In this document: one piece after another, positions 27,299 through 38,303 of the stretch
How the letters are laid out: the number at the start of each line of letters is the position of its first letter
Position numbering within the stretch: the first letter of the stretch is position 1
The notes under the pieces: generated by a model
Databases searched by the model: none
What the model was told of the DNA's origin: nothing
Seen by the model: only the letters and a program-made list of their open reading frames with translations
Assembly: GCF_000262045.1 (NCBI RefSeq)
Contig: NZ_AJVF01000042.1
Span: 62,001-126,000 of the forward strand
Source of the DNA: Bacillus siamensis KCTC 13613
GTDB taxonomy: Bacteria; Bacillota; Bacilli; Bacillales; Bacillaceae
Length of the DNA stretch: 64,000 bases
Direction: 5' to 3'
Made by a program: the position numbers and the translations under genes

Positions 27299-27327
27299 AT
27301 TATATATGATCAAATTGTAATTGTATA
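27299..27327 (-). promoter_or_regulatory. SigA promoter of ribU
   Basis: Minus strand TATACA (27322-27327), 17-base spacer, perfect TATAAT (27299-27304), about 20 bases before the aptamer. Confidence 0.6.
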
Positions 27328-27417
27328 GAGAACTGCTCAATTTTATATAAAATATTGATAAAGCCCATTTTAACTGAATTATCGGCCTCCTTTTCTCCTT
27401 TACTGCGTCAATACACA

Positions 27418-27446
27418 TTGACACTCAATTAAGAATATGATAAATT
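27418..27446 (+). promoter_or_regulatory. SigA promoter of serA
   Basis: Perfect TTGACA (27418-27423), 17-base spacer, TAAATT (27441-27446), about 40 bases before the serA start codon. Confidence 0.6.
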
Positions 27447-27486
27447 ATCAGATATTTAGTCAGCTAAACTAGGAGGAAATCTAACA

Positions 27487-29064
27487 ATGTTTCGAGTTTT
27501 GGTCTCAGATAAGATGAGCAATGACGGCTTAAAGCCGCTGATGGAATCAGACTTTATAGAAATTGTTCAAAAAAACGTCGCGGATGCAGAAGATGAATTA
27601 CATACCTTTGATGCCCTGTTAGTCCGCAGTGCCACAAAAGTAACCGAAGAATTGTTTAAAAAGATGACTTCTTTAAAAATCGTCGGCAGAGCCGGTGTCG
27701 GCGTAGACAACATCGACATTGATGAGGCCACAAAACATGGAGTTATCGTGATAAATGCGCCGAACGGAAACACCATTTCAACGGCAGAGCATACATTCGC
27801 GATGATTTCTTCATTAATGAGACACATTCCCCAAGCTAATATTTCAGTCAAATCAAGGGAATGGAACCGGACGGCTTTTGTCGGAGCGGAACTTTACGGA
27901 AAGACTTTAGGTATTATCGGTCTGGGCCGGATCGGAAGCGAAATCGCCCAGCGCGCCAGAGCATTCGGTATGACTGTCCATGTATTCGATCCGTTCTTAA
28001 CCGAGGAGAGAGCCGGCAAAATCGGCGTGAACAGCCGGACATTCGAAGAAGTGCTTGAAAGCGCGGATATCATTACCGTTCACACGCCTTTAACAAAGGA
28101 AACAAAAGGTCTGCTTAACAGAGAAACCATTGCCAAAACAAAAAAAGGCGTCCGCCTGGTCAACTGTGCAAGAGGCGGAATTATTGATGAAGCTGCGCTT
28201 TTGGAAGCGCTGGAAAGCGGGCATGTCGCAGGCGCTGCGCTTGATGTGTTTGAAGTGGAACCTCCTGTTGAGTCAAAACTCCCAGATCATCCGTTAGTGA
28301 TCGCCACACCTCACTTAGGCGCATCAACGAAAGAAGCACAGCTGAATGTCGCGGCGCAGGTTTCTGAAGAAGTGCTGCAGTTTGCTAAAGGTCTGCCTGT
28401 CATGTCGGCGATCAATCTGCCTGCGATGACGAAGGATGAATTCAAAAAAATTCAGCCTTATCACCAAATTGCTGATAAAATCGGAAGTCTCGTGTCACAA
28501 TGTATGAAGGAACCCGTCAAGGATGTTGCCATTCAATATGAAGGCACCATCGCAAAACTTGAAACATCATTTATTACAAAAAGCCTGCTGTCCGGCTTCT
28601 TAAAACCGCGTGTAGACTCAACTGTCAATGAAGTGAACGCCGGCGGTGTAGCAAAAGAACGCGGAATCAGCTTCAGCGAAAAGATTTCCTCCAATGAAAC
28701 AGGATATGATAACTGCATCAGCGTAAAAGTGACCGGAGACCGGAGCACCTTTACGTTAACAGCTACGTATATCCCTCACTTCGGTGAACGAATCGTTGAA
28801 CTGAACGGCTTTAATATTGACTTAAATCCTGCCGGCCACCTCGTTTATATCCAGCATCAGGATACGACCGGTGTAATCGGACGCGTCGGACGCATCCTCG
28901 GCGATAACGATATCAATATCGCTACCATGCAGGTAGGCCGTAAAGAAAAAGGCGGAGAAGCCATTATGATGCTTTCTTTTGATAAACATTTAGATGACAA
29001 AGTCGTCGATGAGCTGACTTCCATTCAGGATATTGTCTCAGTTAAATTGATTGACCTTCCGTAA
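27487..29064 (+). CDS. serA: D-3-phosphoglycerate dehydrogenase
   Basis: Oxidises 3-phosphoglycerate to 3-phosphohydroxypyruvate, the first committed step of serine synthesis. The 525 residues comprise a split substrate domain, an NAD domain with GLGRIGSEIAQRA near residue 144 and the D-2-hydroxyacid dehydrogenase signatures (catalytic His in TPHLGAST near 280), an intervening domain, and a C-terminal ACT domain (about 450-525) that should bind serine for feedback control. TAGGAGG precedes the ATG. It lies alone on the plus strand, convergent with rsiX. Confidence 0.96.
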   Translation: MFRVLVSDKMSNDGLKPLMESDFIEIVQKNVADAEDELHTFDALLVRSATKVTEELFKKMTSLKIVGRAGVGVDNIDIDEATKHGVIVINAPNGNTISTAEHTFAMISSLMRHIPQANISVKSREWNRTAFVGAELYGKTLGIIGLGRIGSEIAQRARAFGMTVHVFDPFLTEERAGKIGVNSRTFEEVLESADIITVHTPLTKETKGLLNRETIAKTKKGVRLVNCARGGIIDEAALLEALESGHVAGAALDVFEVEPPVESKLPDHPLVIATPHLGASTKEAQLNVAAQVSEEVLQFAKGLPVMSAINLPAMTKDEFKKIQPYHQIADKIGSLVSQCMKEPVKDVAIQYEGTIAKLETSFITKSLLSGFLKPRVDSTVNEVNAGGVAKERGISFSEKISSNETGYDNCISVKVTGDRSTFTLTATYIPHFGERIVELNGFNIDLNPAGHLVYIQHQDTTGVIGRVGRILGDNDINIATMQVGRKEKGGEAIMMLSFDKHLDDKVVDELTSIQDIVSVKLIDLP

Positions 29065-29069
29065 CAAAC

Positions 29070-29106
29070 AAAAAACCCAAAACATATGAATGTTTTGGGT
29101 TTTTTA
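29070..29106. terminator. Bidirectional terminator between serA and rsiX
   Basis: Perfect hairpin AAAAAACCCAAAACAT/ATGTTTTGGGTTTTTT; A and T runs on both sides serve both converging genes. Confidence 0.88.
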
Positions 29107-29109
29107 CAT

Positions 29110-30201
29110 TTAATGGTTTGGAAGCGGATTAGGCGCGGCAGGCACAGCGATCGGTTTTGTCACATCATAATTGCCGATTTTCTTTGTATGTGCATGTGTG
29201 AACAGCACCTCAGAATAACCGAATTCCTTCGCAGTTAACAGAAGCCCTTCAATCATTAAAATGCCTTCCAACGAATCTTCAATTTTATGTTTTTCGGACA
29301 ATTGGATCCGCAGCTGCTCGCCGTATTCCCTTTCCGATACCGATGCAATCGCATCTGCTTCTATAACGCTCGCGGTCTGTGAGTCCCCGTCTGTTGTTTT
29401 CATCCCGTCAATGGCCTGATAAACTGAATAATAGGTTTGTTCAGACGGGATGAGATACTCTTGTCCCAGACTGTCGCGGTAAGAAAAATACGCCCGGTTG
29501 GCCTGCTTATGTACGGACATCTCAGCCGAAAGGCCGGAAGCTTTAAAAAAATCCTGACCTTCTCCGTTTTGAATCTTTGTCAATTTTATCCGCTCGTAAG
29601 GACTCCAGGTCAAAGTCTCTTCCAGCATCTTTTTCAATAAATCCGCTTCGGCAGCTGATTCGATTGAAAGCCGTCCGTTTACCTGCACAAGCAAATCTTT
29701 CTTAACCGCGGTTACTTGCACACCGTCCAAAAGCTGAGGAACAGAAAGGAAAGATTCGGGCACTTCTAAGTTTTCTGCATCAGAGAATGCCTCTGAAACC
29801 GATTCGTCAGGCTTCTTTTTTTCAAAACTGACCGGAATGACGGCGGATGTATCTGAATCGGCAAACGCCAAAGTAATGTAATTGTTTTTGTTTTCGTTAG
29901 AAACGACAAAAGTCTTCTGATCCGGCTTAACAGCAGCTGACTGACTGGCTTTTTCAGCTTGACCGCTGTCAGCTGTAAGATCATTTTTTGTCATCAGGTG
30001 AGGAGATATAATAAGAGCGATGCACAATGCGCAGATGCCGGCGGCGGCGGGGCCAACCCAGCTTCGGGCCGGTTTTTTCCTGTACTGTCTACCCGTTTCA
30101 ACATTCCGGTAAATGGCCTCTGGTGAACGATGATCTCTAACCGCCGGAAGTTGTCTTAACAACTCCTCTACCCTTTCTTCGTTCCAATATGACTTCATCA
30201 T
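29110..30201 (-). CDS. rsiX: Anti-sigma-X factor RsiX
   Basis: A 363-residue membrane protein that binds and holds SigX. The N-terminal cytoplasmic part (residues 1-45, SYWNEERVEELLRQLP) should contact the sigma factor. One transmembrane segment lies at about 50-68, and the large external domain contains GerMN-like sequence in its C-terminal half. It overlaps the sigX 3' end by 65 bases, so the two are co-translated. GGGAGGAG precedes the ATG, within sigX. A second ATG follows directly. Confidence 0.93.
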   Translation of the reverse strand: MMKSYWNEERVEELLRQLPAVRDHRSPEAIYRNVETGRQYRKKPARSWVGPAAAGICALCIALIISPHLMTKNDLTADSGQAEKASQSAAVKPDQKTFVVSNENKNNYITLAFADSDTSAVIPVSFEKKKPDESVSEAFSDAENLEVPESFLSVPQLLDGVQVTAVKKDLLVQVNGRLSIESAAEADLLKKMLEETLTWSPYERIKLTKIQNGEGQDFFKASGLSAEMSVHKQANRAYFSYRDSLGQEYLIPSEQTYYSVYQAIDGMKTTDGDSQTASVIEADAIASVSEREYGEQLRIQLSEKHKIEDSLEGILMIEGLLLTAKEFGYSEVLFTHAHTKKIGNYDVTKPIAVPAAPNPLPNH

Positions 30202-30721
30202 CCATTAGCTCCTCCCTCAAAAGCTCCATCTGTTTCCGAAGTATTTTGAGCCCTCTGTGTTGGGTCGTTTTGACTTTGCTTTCCGAGAAGCCAAGAGCGG
30301 CGGCTGTTTCCTGAATGGAATATCCCTGAATAAATCTCAGGATAATAACAGCTCTTTGATCTATAGTGCAATGATCAAGCGCGGTATAAATTTCCCGGAC
30401 ATTTTCATGCTGTACGGCGAGTTCGTCCGGAAGCAAATGCTGATCTCTGACATCTTGTGTATCCCAATCAAACGTACCCATAATACGCTGTCTGATCGTC
30501 TGCTGCTTGCGGAACCAGTCAATCGCCACATGGCGCGCGATGGACAACAGCCATGTTTTTTCACTGCTTCTTCCTTCAAAAGTATGATAAGAATTTAAGA
30601 CGCGGATATACACTTCCTGCGCCAGATCCTCAGCCTGTGTCTTATCTTTCACCATATAAAATAAAAATTGGTATAAATCTTGATGGTATGAATCATATAA
30701 TATCTGAAAGGTTTCTTCCAT
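30137..30721 (-). CDS. sigX: ECF RNA polymerase sigma factor SigX
   Basis: A 194-residue extracytoplasmic-function sigma factor controlling cell-surface modification and resistance to cationic peptides. Region 2 (YQFLFYMVKDKTQAEDLAQEVY near residues 17-39) and region 4 (QGYSIQETAAALGFSESKVKTTQHRGL near 140-167) are intact. It sits upstream of, and overlaps, its anti-sigma gene rsiX. An exact match to its own promoter type lies 26 bases before the start, showing autoregulation. Confidence 0.96.
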   Translation of the reverse strand: MEETFQILYDSYHQDLYQFLFYMVKDKTQAEDLAQEVYIRVLNSYHTFEGRSSEKTWLLSIARHVAIDWFRKQQTIRQRIMGTFDWDTQDVRDQHLLPDELAVQHENVREIYTALDHCTIDQRAVIILRFIQGYSIQETAAALGFSESKVKTTQHRGLKILRKQMELLREELMDDEVILERRKGRGVVKTTSGG

Positions 30722-30746
30722 GGGAAGCCCCTCCGTTCACTTTTTT

Positions 30747-30773
30747 GTCGTAAAAATGCGTTGAAAAGTTACA
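30747..30773 (-). promoter_or_regulatory. SigX-type (autoregulatory) promoter of sigX
   Basis: Minus strand TGTAAC (30768-30773), 17-base spacer, CGAC (30747-30750). This equals the known SigX consensus -35 and -10 elements. Confidence 0.75.
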
Positions 30774-30854
30774 TTACAACTATATTACGAGAAACTGGAA
30801 TTTGGAAGGGAATTTATATTAACATATTCTTAAATTTTTTAAAGAAGAAATAAA

Positions 30855-30884
30855 CAAAAACACCCGCATGTTCTGCGGGTGTTT
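30855..30884 (-). terminator. Terminator after resE
   Basis: AACACCCGCA/TGCGGGTGTT hairpin followed by T residues on the minus strand, between resE and sigX. Confidence 0.85.
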
Positions 30885-30911
30885 CGTATGGAACAAGATT
30901 GTTCGTCAATT

Positions 30912-32693
30912 TCAGACGCCATCCTGCACTTTTGTCGGAATATAAAATGTAAATGTCGTTCCTTTGTCAATGCTGCTGTGCACCGCAATTGAGCCGCCGT
31001 GGGCTTCCACAATATTTTTTACGATGGCAAGTCCTAGTCCGGTTCCTGCCCTGCCCCTTGTTCTCGCCTTGTCCGCTTTATAAAAACGTTCAAAAATAAA
31101 AGGCAGGTCCTCTTCAGGTATTCCCGAGCCGGAATCTTTAATATCGATTTTCAAACCGTCTTTCACGGTCTGAACCGCGATATGAACGTTTCCGCCTGAC
31201 TCTGTGTGACGCAGCGCATTATCTATAAGGTTGGTAAACACCTGCTCCATTTTGTCTTCGTCAAAAACACACTCCGGCTGAGACACGGCAATGTCTTCTG
31301 TAAGCGAAACCTCTTTTTCTTTCGCTACACCGGAGAATTTCCGGGAGATCTTCTCCAGAAATTCATGCAGATTCACCGTCTCATAATGCAGGCCCGTATG
31401 TCCGGATTCCATTCTGGCCAAATCCAGCAAATCATTGACGAGCCGGCCCATGCGAAGGGATTCATCATAAATGATCTGCGCGATTTCTTTTTTCTCCTCT
31501 TCGGTGCTTGCAATGTCGTCCACTATTGCTTCGCTGTATCCCTGCAGCATAGAAATCGGGGTTCTGAGTTCATGACTGACATTGGCAATGAAATCTTCAC
31601 GCAGCTTATCAAGCCTGCGCTCTTCGGTCATATCACGGAGCACGGCTACGGCGCCGCGGACGTGTGATTCCGCATAAAGAGGCGACATTAATAAAACCCA
31701 TGACCTTCCTTGAAGCGTCATCTCAATCATTTGCTCTTTTTCTGTGCTCACGGCATTTTGGAAAAGCTCTTTCGCCTCAGGCGGAAGGTTATCGCCTTCT
31801 TTAATATTCATATTCTGCTCATAATACCAGGCCTGCAGAAAGCGTTCAGCCGGCGGGTTAGTCACCAAAATGGTGCCGTCGATATTAATGGTGATAACTC
31901 CGTCTGCCATACTGCTTAAAATATTGGACAGCTGTTCTTTTTCCTGATTCAGCGCGTTGATATGAAAATTGAGCTGCCGGCCCATCTGATTAAAGGCGAT
32001 GGCAAGCTCCCCGATTTCATCTTGAGTAAGAATCGGAATCTTTGTATCAAACTTTCCTTTCGCCAAATCCTGGGCGCCTTCCCGCATTTTCCGAAGCGGG
32101 TACGTCACCCTGCTGGACAAGAAGAAAGCGAAAAACGTTGTTAATACGATGGCGATGCCCGCCGCAAGAAAAATATAGCGTGTCGTATGTTTCGTCGTAT
32201 CTTTGACGGCAAGCAGCGACTGAGATAAAAAGACCATGCCTTTTTTGCCGTCTTTTTCATACGGCACTCCGACGATCAGCCGTTCGTTATCCGAACCGGC
32301 ATTGTTGGGCACCGCGCGTTTGCTTACTTTTTTGCGATCTGTCAGCGCCTTGTGCAGATCCCGGTCGTGTTTGATCTGTTCCAATGTAATAGAGGATAAA
32401 TGATTATCGTCATTGGGCGAATACCAGACATGCTTATCGTCCTGAATGATCGCGATGCTCGTTAAATTGTCCGCCAGCTCCCACGTGATGGATCTGGCAA
32501 GCGGCTGGTCTTCATGATTTTCTATAATGACCGCAATTTTATCGGCAAGCTGCGTTAAATCTTTTTCCGCTTCTTCTACGTGGTAATTTTCTATAAACTC
32601 CAGAAGCAGCACCGTTAAAATAAATAAAACAATTAATACGAGTGAAAGAATGGTAAACCAAAGCTTTCCTACTACGCTTTTCCAAAACTTCAT
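30912..32693 (-). CDS. resE: Sensor histidine kinase ResE
   Basis: Membrane sensor of the ResDE system governing aerobic and anaerobic respiration and nitric oxide response. The 593 residues run: transmembrane segment 1 (about 11-31), external loop, transmembrane segment 2 (about 172-193), HAMP (about 193-245), PAS-like domain (about 250-360), HisKA with the phospho-acceptor in NVSHELRTP near 373, and an HATPase domain with [16 protein letters not shown]. It overlaps resD by 4 bases. Confidence 0.96.
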   Translation of the reverse strand: MKFWKSVVGKLWFTILSLVLIVLFILTVLLLEFIENYHVEEAEKDLTQLADKIAVIIENHEDQPLARSITWELADNLTSIAIIQDDKHVWYSPNDDNHLSSITLEQIKHDRDLHKALTDRKKVSKRAVPNNAGSDNERLIVGVPYEKDGKKGMVFLSQSLLAVKDTTKHTTRYIFLAAGIAIVLTTFFAFFLSSRVTYPLRKMREGAQDLAKGKFDTKIPILTQDEIGELAIAFNQMGRQLNFHINALNQEKEQLSNILSSMADGVITINIDGTILVTNPPAERFLQAWYYEQNMNIKEGDNLPPEAKELFQNAVSTEKEQMIEMTLQGRSWVLLMSPLYAESHVRGAVAVLRDMTEERRLDKLREDFIANVSHELRTPISMLQGYSEAIVDDIASTEEEKKEIAQIIYDESLRMGRLVNDLLDLARMESGHTGLHYETVNLHEFLEKISRKFSGVAKEKEVSLTEDIAVSQPECVFDEDKMEQVFTNLIDNALRHTESGGNVHIAVQTVKDGLKIDIKDSGSGIPEEDLPFIFERFYKADKARTRGRAGTGLGLAIVKNIVEAHGGSIAVHSSIDKGTTFTFYIPTKVQDGV

Positions 32694-33412
32694 TCAGCGC
32701 CTACCTCAAATTTGTATCCGACTCCCCAGACGGTGACAATTTTTTTCGCCGCTCCCGGGGATACTTTGTTTAATTTTTCACGGAGCCGTTTGACATGAGT
32801 GTCAACCGTTCTGAGATCACCGAAGAATTCATACTGCCACACTTCTTTTAAAAGTTTTTCTCTGTCATACACTTTGTCCGGTGTTTTTGCCAGAAAGTAC
32901 AGCAGTTCATATTCCTTCGGCGTCAGGCTCACCTCTGTGCCGTCCGCGGTCACTCTGTGAGCATCGTGATCGATGGAAAGATGTGAAAAGACGAGCACAT
33001 TTTTTGTCGGCGTATTGGCTGTCAGATAGGATGTTTGGGAAGCTCTTCTTAAGAGCGCCTTTACCCGGAGCACCACTTCTCTCGGGCTGAAAGGCTTCAC
33101 GATATAATCGTCCGTGCCAGCTTCAAACCCCTGGACGCGGTTGGCTTCTTCCCCTTTTGCCGTCAGCATGATAATCGGCGTCGCTTTTTTTTCTCTGAGC
33201 TGCCGGCATACTTCTATTCCGTCCGTTCCCGGCATCATTAAATCCAAAAGCACCAGATCATAATCTGATGCCAACCCCATTTTAATGGCCTCATCACCGT
33301 TTTCCGCTTCTTCAATCACATAGTTTTCCCGTTCAAGGTACATTCTTAAAAGGCGTCGAATTCTGGCTTCATCATCTACTACTAATATTTTAGTTTCATT
33401 TGTTTGATCCAT
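32690..33412 (-). CDS. resD: Response regulator ResD
   Basis: OmpR-type regulator of 240 residues. The receiver domain has the acidic pair DDEAR near 15, the phosphorylation site Asp57 in [10 protein letters not shown], and a conserved Lys near 107. The C-terminal winged-helix DNA-binding domain spans about 145-238 ([13 protein letters not shown], ending VWGVGYKFE). It activates respiratory genes, including resABC in B. subtilis. GGGGG precedes the ATG. It lies 80 bases after resC and couples to resE. Confidence 0.97.
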   Translation of the reverse strand: MDQTNETKILVVDDEARIRRLLRMYLERENYVIEEAENGDEAIKMGLASDYDLVLLDLMMPGTDGIEVCRQLREKKATPIIMLTAKGEEANRVQGFEAGTDDYIVKPFSPREVVLRVKALLRRASQTSYLTANTPTKNVLVFSHLSIDHDAHRVTADGTEVSLTPKEYELLYFLAKTPDKVYDREKLLKEVWQYEFFGDLRTVDTHVKRLREKLNKVSPGAAKKIVTVWGVGYKFEVGAE

Positions 33413-33492
33413 CGTTTTCCCCCTGCTTTCCTTCTGTTACTATCATTTTAACAAACTGTACGGCTGCTTGAGAACTGTATCGGCTTTCGGCT

Positions 33493-34668
33493 CTATGCGT
33501 ACGAATGAAGTCCGGCAAGCACGAGATTCACAAAAATTAAGTTAAACATAATAATGGCGAAACCGATGACGGCAAGCCACGCGGACTTTTCGCCATGCCA
33601 GCCTCTCGACAGCCGCAAGTGCAAGTACGCTGCGTAAAATAAAAAGGTGATCAGCGCCCATACTTCTTTCGGGTCCCAGCCCCAAAAACGCGTCCATGCA
33701 AGCTGCGCCCAGATCATCGCAAACACAAGCGCGCCGAGCGTAAATACCGGAAAGCCGATAGAAACGGCGCGGTAGCCGACTTCATCTACCAAGTCCAGAT
33801 TCACATTTTTGACGAGCGGGCTTAAAAGAGCGCTGATTCTCTTTCTGAATATCAGTCTGAGGGAGCCGTATAAGACGAGACCCGCGCCAAACGACCAGAT
33901 CACCGTATTGACCTTTCTGCCTGAAAAAATAGCCGGAAGCTCAATAAACGGCTTCATCGCGCCTTCTGTAAGCAGTTCTCCCTCATGCGGGCCGACAAGC
34001 GCAGGCATATCATATATCATGACGCTTTTGGCGTCTTTTTTATCCACCCAATTAAATTCGGCTTTGTAGTCCGCCAGCCGGAATGCAGACGTGACGGCGA
34101 TAAATGCCACGGTCGTCACGATAATAAACATGATGAACTCGAGCCAGAACGTTTTTTTGCCCGGTCTGGACTGGTCGACATGCTTTAACAGGAAAATGAC
34201 GCCGGCTACAAAGCTGATCGCAAGAATCGCCTGCCCGAGCGCCGCCGTCGTGACGTGAATGTACAGCCAATTGCTCTGCAATGACGGAATAAGCGGCGTA
34301 ATATCGGCGGGAAACATGCTTGCGTACGCGATCAGCAAAAGCGCGACAGACAATGTGAACATGCCTAAAGACGGCAGTCTGTAAATAAAGTAAATAATAA
34401 TAAAAGCGAGTACAAGCATCATGCCGAATGACGTTGTAAATTCAAACATATTGCTGACAGGCGCATGTCCGCTTGCCGACCATCTCGCAATGAAGTAGGC
34501 GAGATGGCATAGAAATCCGACAATGGTTAACGTGATTCCGATAGCCGACCAGCGGCCCTTACCGTCCTTTGCGCCTTTTGTTCCCCGGATGGCGCCGCCG
34601 AAAACCGGGACGGCGATTAAATAAATCAAAAAGGCAGCATAAAGAAAATTTGCGCTCAGCTCCGCCAT
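33493..34668 (-). CDS. resC: Cytochrome c biogenesis protein ResC (haem delivery)
   Basis: A 391-residue polytopic membrane protein of the CcsA/CcmC haem-handling family. It works with ResB in system II cytochrome c maturation to bring haem to apocytochromes outside the membrane. The tryptophan-rich WWD-type motif is seen as [15 protein letters not shown] near residue 325, and conserved histidines lie in nearby helices ([20 protein letters not shown]). AAGGAG precedes the ATG. resB ends 18 bases upstream. Confidence 0.95.
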   Translation of the reverse strand: MAELSANFLYAAFLIYLIAVPVFGGAIRGTKGAKDGKGRWSAIGITLTIVGFLCHLAYFIARWSASGHAPVSNMFEFTTSFGMMLVLAFIIIYFIYRLPSLGMFTLSVALLLIAYASMFPADITPLIPSLQSNWLYIHVTTAALGQAILAISFVAGVIFLLKHVDQSRPGKKTFWLEFIMFIIVTTVAFIAVTSAFRLADYKAEFNWVDKKDAKSVMIYDMPALVGPHEGELLTEGAMKPFIELPAIFSGRKVNTVIWSFGAGLVLYGSLRLIFRKRISALLSPLVKNVNLDLVDEVGYRAVSIGFPVFTLGALVFAMIWAQLAWTRFWGWDPKEVWALITFLFYAAYLHLRLSRGWHGEKSAWLAVIGFAIIMFNLIFVNLVLAGLHSYA

Positions 34669-34686
34669 GACACCACTCCTTTTTCA

Positions 34687-36315
34687 TTAGGCCTGATTTT
34701 TGACCAGTTCTTTTTGATCGGCCGGTTCTTTAATCTCCGTCCCGCTAAGAACATATCCGATATCCTTTTTCAAACCGAACCAGTTTTTGTTCGTATGTCC
34801 TGCCACAAGCACTTCGCTGTCACCGGTTTTGATCCAGATCCTTCTGTGCTGCCAGTACATCCCTTGAATGACACCGATCATAAAGATCGCGCCCCCGACG
34901 GCAAGCACCCATAAGGTTAAATCTTTTCTGACGGTGAGACCTGTAATGTTTTTCGTTTCCACATGGTCGAATTTTAATTTGTACTTGTTATTTGCGGAAC
35001 CTTCAACAGTCTGCTGAATCGCAACAAAGCTTTTCTCCCCTTTCGGCTTGTCAGGAGCCGTGACTTTAAAGACGAAAGCCGGATTGTTTGGGACCTTTGT
35101 TTTCGTGCTCGGTTCTCCGTCCTTATTAAAATAAAAATCGGGAAGATAACTGGCGATCTGCACTTTGTAACCGTTACCAAGATCATAGTCCGTGTCAGGA
35201 TCAAGAAGATTGATCTTCAGTTTGCCGAATGACCGTTTTGTTTTTTGGTCGATCAGCTGGAATACCATCTGATCGAGCTGGTTTTCTTTATAGTCCACCT
35301 GATACACAGAATAGGAGTCAAACCGCAGCGGTTCATTGACGCGGATATCGTTTTCTTTGACTCTTTTAAGCTTTGGCTTTTCACCGAATACGATGTCGCC
35401 CTCCCTCTTGTACAAAACCGCATCCGTTGTGAAGGATTTTGCGACTTTGCCGTTTCCGGCTCTGTCAATGGCATCGGCGAATACTTTTTTCTCAGTGTTT
35501 TTATTATACGTCTCCATGGTGAACCGGTTGTTTTTTAAGTAATATTGGCCGTCGGTGCCGGGAATCTGGGCGGTTTCGCCTTCACGGACCCAGAGTGTTT
35601 CATCGACGTACATACCGGGTACAAATCTCAGCATGGCTCCGATCAGAAAAATGATCAGGCCGATATGATTAACGTAGGGGCCCCACCTTGAAAAACGGCC
35701 CTTTTCTGCGAGAATACTTCCCTCTTGTTCCCGCACTCTATAATGCTTTTTTTTCAATCGTGTTCTGATGCCATCAGCCGTATCTCCGCTCAGCTCAGTT
35801 TCTGTCCGGCTGTATAGACGCTGCCGTCTTAAAAAGACCGGATTCCGCTGAACGCCTTGGTTTTTCAGCGCCCTGTACAACGGAATCACCCGATCCAGGC
35901 TGCAGATGACAAGTGATACGCCGATTGATGCGATCAAGAGCATATACCACCATGAACCGTACAGGTGATGAAACCCCAGCAGATAATACAATTGGCCGAT
36001 TGTGCCGTACTGCTGTTCATAATATGTATCCGGCTGAGCGCCCGGCGGCAGATAAGCTTCTTGCGGAAAAACCGTGCCGAATGCCGACGCCGCCAGAGTA
36101 ATGACAATCAGCCATATTCCGACTTTAACGGAAGAAAAGAAATTCCATACCTTATCTACAATTGTTTTGTTATATGTTTGCGAACGTCTTGCGCTGCCGT
36201 CGTACCGCATATCGGCAAGCGGCGACTGTTGATCATCAAGCGGCTTTCCGCATGACTCGCACAATACCGTCCCGGCTGGATTCACGTGTCCGCATTCACA
36301 TTTAGCCTTTTTCAT
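34687..36315 (-). CDS. resB: Cytochrome c biogenesis protein ResB
   Basis: A 542-residue membrane protein of the Ccs1/ResB family, forming the system II cytochrome c synthase with ResC. The N-terminus carries a possible zinc ribbon ([18 protein letters not shown], two CxxC-type pairs). Three transmembrane segments follow near 70, 125 and 215, then a large external domain (about 240-470) and a last transmembrane segment near 480. It overlaps resA by 4 bases, with GGAGGCG inside resA as its ribosome site. Confidence 0.95.
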   Translation of the reverse strand: MKKAKCECGHVNPAGTVLCESCGKPLDDQQSPLADMRYDGSARRSQTYNKTIVDKVWNFFSSVKVGIWLIVITLAASAFGTVFPQEAYLPPGAQPDTYYEQQYGTIGQLYYLLGFHHLYGSWWYMLLIASIGVSLVICSLDRVIPLYRALKNQGVQRNPVFLRRQRLYSRTETELSGDTADGIRTRLKKKHYRVREQEGSILAEKGRFSRWGPYVNHIGLIIFLIGAMLRFVPGMYVDETLWVREGETAQIPGTDGQYYLKNNRFTMETYNKNTEKKVFADAIDRAGNGKVAKSFTTDAVLYKREGDIVFGEKPKLKRVKENDIRVNEPLRFDSYSVYQVDYKENQLDQMVFQLIDQKTKRSFGKLKINLLDPDTDYDLGNGYKVQIASYLPDFYFNKDGEPSTKTKVPNNPAFVFKVTAPDKPKGEKSFVAIQQTVEGSANNKYKLKFDHVETKNITGLTVRKDLTLWVLAVGGAIFMIGVIQGMYWQHRRIWIKTGDSEVLVAGHTNKNWFGLKKDIGYVLSGTEIKEPADQKELVKNQA

Positions 36316-36851
36316 GAAGACGCCTCCGGCTTAATTAAATTCATATAGTCATGAACCATGCGTTCTGTCATCGTGCCGGTCACCACTTTCACGACTTTTC
36401 CGTCGGGATTGATCAAAAATGTCGTCGGGATAGGCGAAACGCTGTACGCGTCCAGCACTTGCCGGTCAGTATCAAGCGCAACAGGGAAATTGACGCCGTA
36501 TGTTTTCATAAAATTATGTACTGCAATTTTTGATTCGCCGACATTTACCGCAATCACCTCGACACCGAGGTCTTTAAAATGCTTGTATTGATTCTCCATA
36601 TAGGGAAATTCCTGCTTGCACGGCTCGCACCACGTTCCCCAGAAATTCAGAAAAACACCTTTTCCTTTTAACTGACTCAGTTCTATGAGTCTGCCCTCTG
36701 TATCTTTCAGCGCGAAATTCGGGGCTTTGGACCCCTCAGATATACGCTCGCCGTTTGAGTAAACAGCATTATAGACGGTATATCCGAGCGCGCAGAGTAA
36801 GATGAGAAGGATGCCGGTCCGAATGAATAAACGCCGCCGTTTTTTGTTCAT
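36312..36851 (-). CDS. resA: Thiol-disulfide oxidoreductase ResA
   Basis: Membrane-anchored, thioredoxin-like protein of 179 residues that reduces the CXXCH cysteines of apocytochrome c before haem attachment. An N-terminal anchor lies at about 11-29. The active site WCEPC is near residue 74, and the cis-proline in SPIPTTFLI near 140. ATG 36851 follows GGGGAGGGGAG; the longer frame (36890) lacks a site. First gene of resABCDE. Confidence 0.95.
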   Translation of the reverse strand: MNKKRRRLFIRTGILLILLCALGYTVYNAVYSNGERISEGSKAPNFALKDTEGRLIELSQLKGKGVFLNFWGTWCEPCKQEFPYMENQYKHFKDLGVEVIAVNVGESKIAVHNFMKTYGVNFPVALDTDRQVLDAYSVSPIPTTFLINPDGKVVKVVTGTMTERMVHDYMNLIKPEASS

Positions 36852-36935
36852 TGTACACTGCTCCCCTCCCCTGCCTGCAAATCCATTCAATTATATCATC
36901 TTCGCGTTTTGTAATTTTTGAAGGTTATGTGAAAA

Positions 36936-37670
36936 TTAGAAAGCGTTTTTACCGTGTTCAGCTAAAGCCCGCAGCCTTTTCACCTCATGCGGCGTCAATT
37001 CTCTTGCGTCTCCTGTGTGAAGGCCTCTTAAATCTAAAAAGGCGTATTCTTCACGTTTGAGCTTCAGCACGTCATGACCGATCGCCTCAAACATGCGGCG
37101 GACCTGTCTGTTCCGTCCTTCATGAATTGTCAGCTGAATAATGCTCGTCTGCTTTCTTTTGTCCAGAGAAAGCATTTTCGCTCTGGCCGGCGCTGTCTTG
37201 CCTTCTTCAAGCTGAATGCCGCGCTCAAGCTTCCGCAGAAGTTCCTTGGAAGGAATCCCCTTCACTTTGGCGACGTACGTCTTATCAATTTCGTATTTCG
37301 GGTGCATGAGTTTGTTGGCAAACTCGCCGTCATTTGTCAGTAATAAAAGACCGCTCGTATCATAATCAAGTCTTCCGATCGGATAAATACGCTGCGGCAC
37401 TTCTTTGAAAAAATCGGTTACCACTTTCCGCCCTTTATCGTCATCAGAAGCTGAGATCACTCCTCTCGGTTTATAAAGCAGGAAGTACACGGGTTCTTCC
37501 CGCTCCACCTTTAATCCGTTTACTTCAATCTGATCAGAACCGGTTACTTTTACGCCGAGCTCTGTTATTACTTTTCCATTCACCTTTACTTTTCCTTCTT
37601 TTATCAGCTCTTCTGCCTTTCTGCGTGATGCCACGCCGGCATGAGCAATAACTTTTTGCAGTCTTTCCAT
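36936..37670 (-). CDS. rluB: 23S rRNA pseudouridine synthase RluB
   Basis: Isomerises a uridine in helix 89-90 of 23S rRNA (family RsuA/RluB/RluE/RluF). The 244 residues have an N-terminal S4 RNA-binding domain (MERLQKVIAHAGVASRRKAEELI). The catalytic domain carries the aspartate in GRLDYDTSGLLLLTNDG near residue 103 and the HEGRNRQVRRMF motif near 184. ATG 37670 is preceded by GAGGTGA. It lies between spmB and resA. Formerly ypuL. Confidence 0.93.
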   Translation of the reverse strand: MERLQKVIAHAGVASRRKAEELIKEGKVKVNGKVITELGVKVTGSDQIEVNGLKVEREEPVYFLLYKPRGVISASDDDKGRKVVTDFFKEVPQRIYPIGRLDYDTSGLLLLTNDGEFANKLMHPKYEIDKTYVAKVKGIPSKELLRKLERGIQLEEGKTAPARAKMLSLDKRKQTSIIQLTIHEGRNRQVRRMFEAIGHDVLKLKREEYAFLDLRGLHTGDARELTPHEVKRLRALAEHGKNAF

Positions 37671-37747
37671 GTCGTTCACCTCAAGTATAATCTTACTTTT
37701 TTCCCCTTGAACAAACAAGCTTTTTCAAGGAGCATTATTCTGATATA

Positions 37748-37772
37748 TAAAAAGCGCCTCAATCAGGCGCTT
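37748..37772 (-). terminator. Terminator overlapping the spmB stop
   Basis: AAGCGCCTGA/TCAGGCGCTT-type hairpin with T-run on the minus strand; the stem contains the last spmB codons and the stop. Confidence 0.8.
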
Positions 37773-38299
37773 CCAAATAATAACGTAACTATGATGATTG
37801 ATGCAACCACCCCGATCAAATCAGCAAGAAGACCAACCTTTAAAGCATCCCCCATTTTTTTGATGCCGACCGCCCCGAAATACACAGTCAGGACATACAG
37901 CGTCGTGTCAGTCGATCCCTGCATGACCGAGGCCAGTCTGCCGATAAATGAATCAGGCCCGTACACGGCGATCAAATCCGTCGTCATGCCGAGCGCCGCC
38001 GTACCCGAAATCGGACGGATCAGAGCAAGCGGTACGACCTCTGCGGGAATGCCGAGCGCCGTAAAGAAAGGCTTGCAGAGCCCCATGACAAAATCAAGCG
38101 CGCCCGAGGCCCGGAATACGGTTATCGCCACAAGCATCCCGACCAAATACGGAATGATGGAAAACGCAATCTCAATTCCTTCTTTTCCGCCTTCAACGAA
38201 TGATTCATAAGTCGGCACTTTTTTGATCGTGCCGTATATCAATATACCGGCGATAATAATCGGAATCATGGCTAAAGACAGCCAATTCACCATTTCCAT
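37763..38299 (-). CDS. spmB: Spore maturation protein SpmB
   Basis: A 178-residue polytopic membrane protein needed with SpmA for full core dehydration of the spore and hence heat resistance. It has a nucleoside-recognition (gate) domain, with about four or five transmembrane segments and the conserved PISGTAALGMTTDLIAVYGPD segment near residues 95-116. ATG 38299 follows GGGAGG. It starts 5 bases after spmA; the longer in-frame start (38347) would overlap spmA. Confidence 0.94.
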   Translation of the reverse strand: MEMVNWLSLAMIPIIIAGILIYGTIKKVPTYESFVEGGKEGIEIAFSIIPYLVGMLVAITVFRASGALDFVMGLCKPFFTALGIPAEVVPLALIRPISGTAALGMTTDLIAVYGPDSFIGRLASVMQGSTDTTLYVLTVYFGAVGIKKMGDALKVGLLADLIGVVASIIIVTLLFGSA

Positions 38300-38303
38300 T
38301 CGC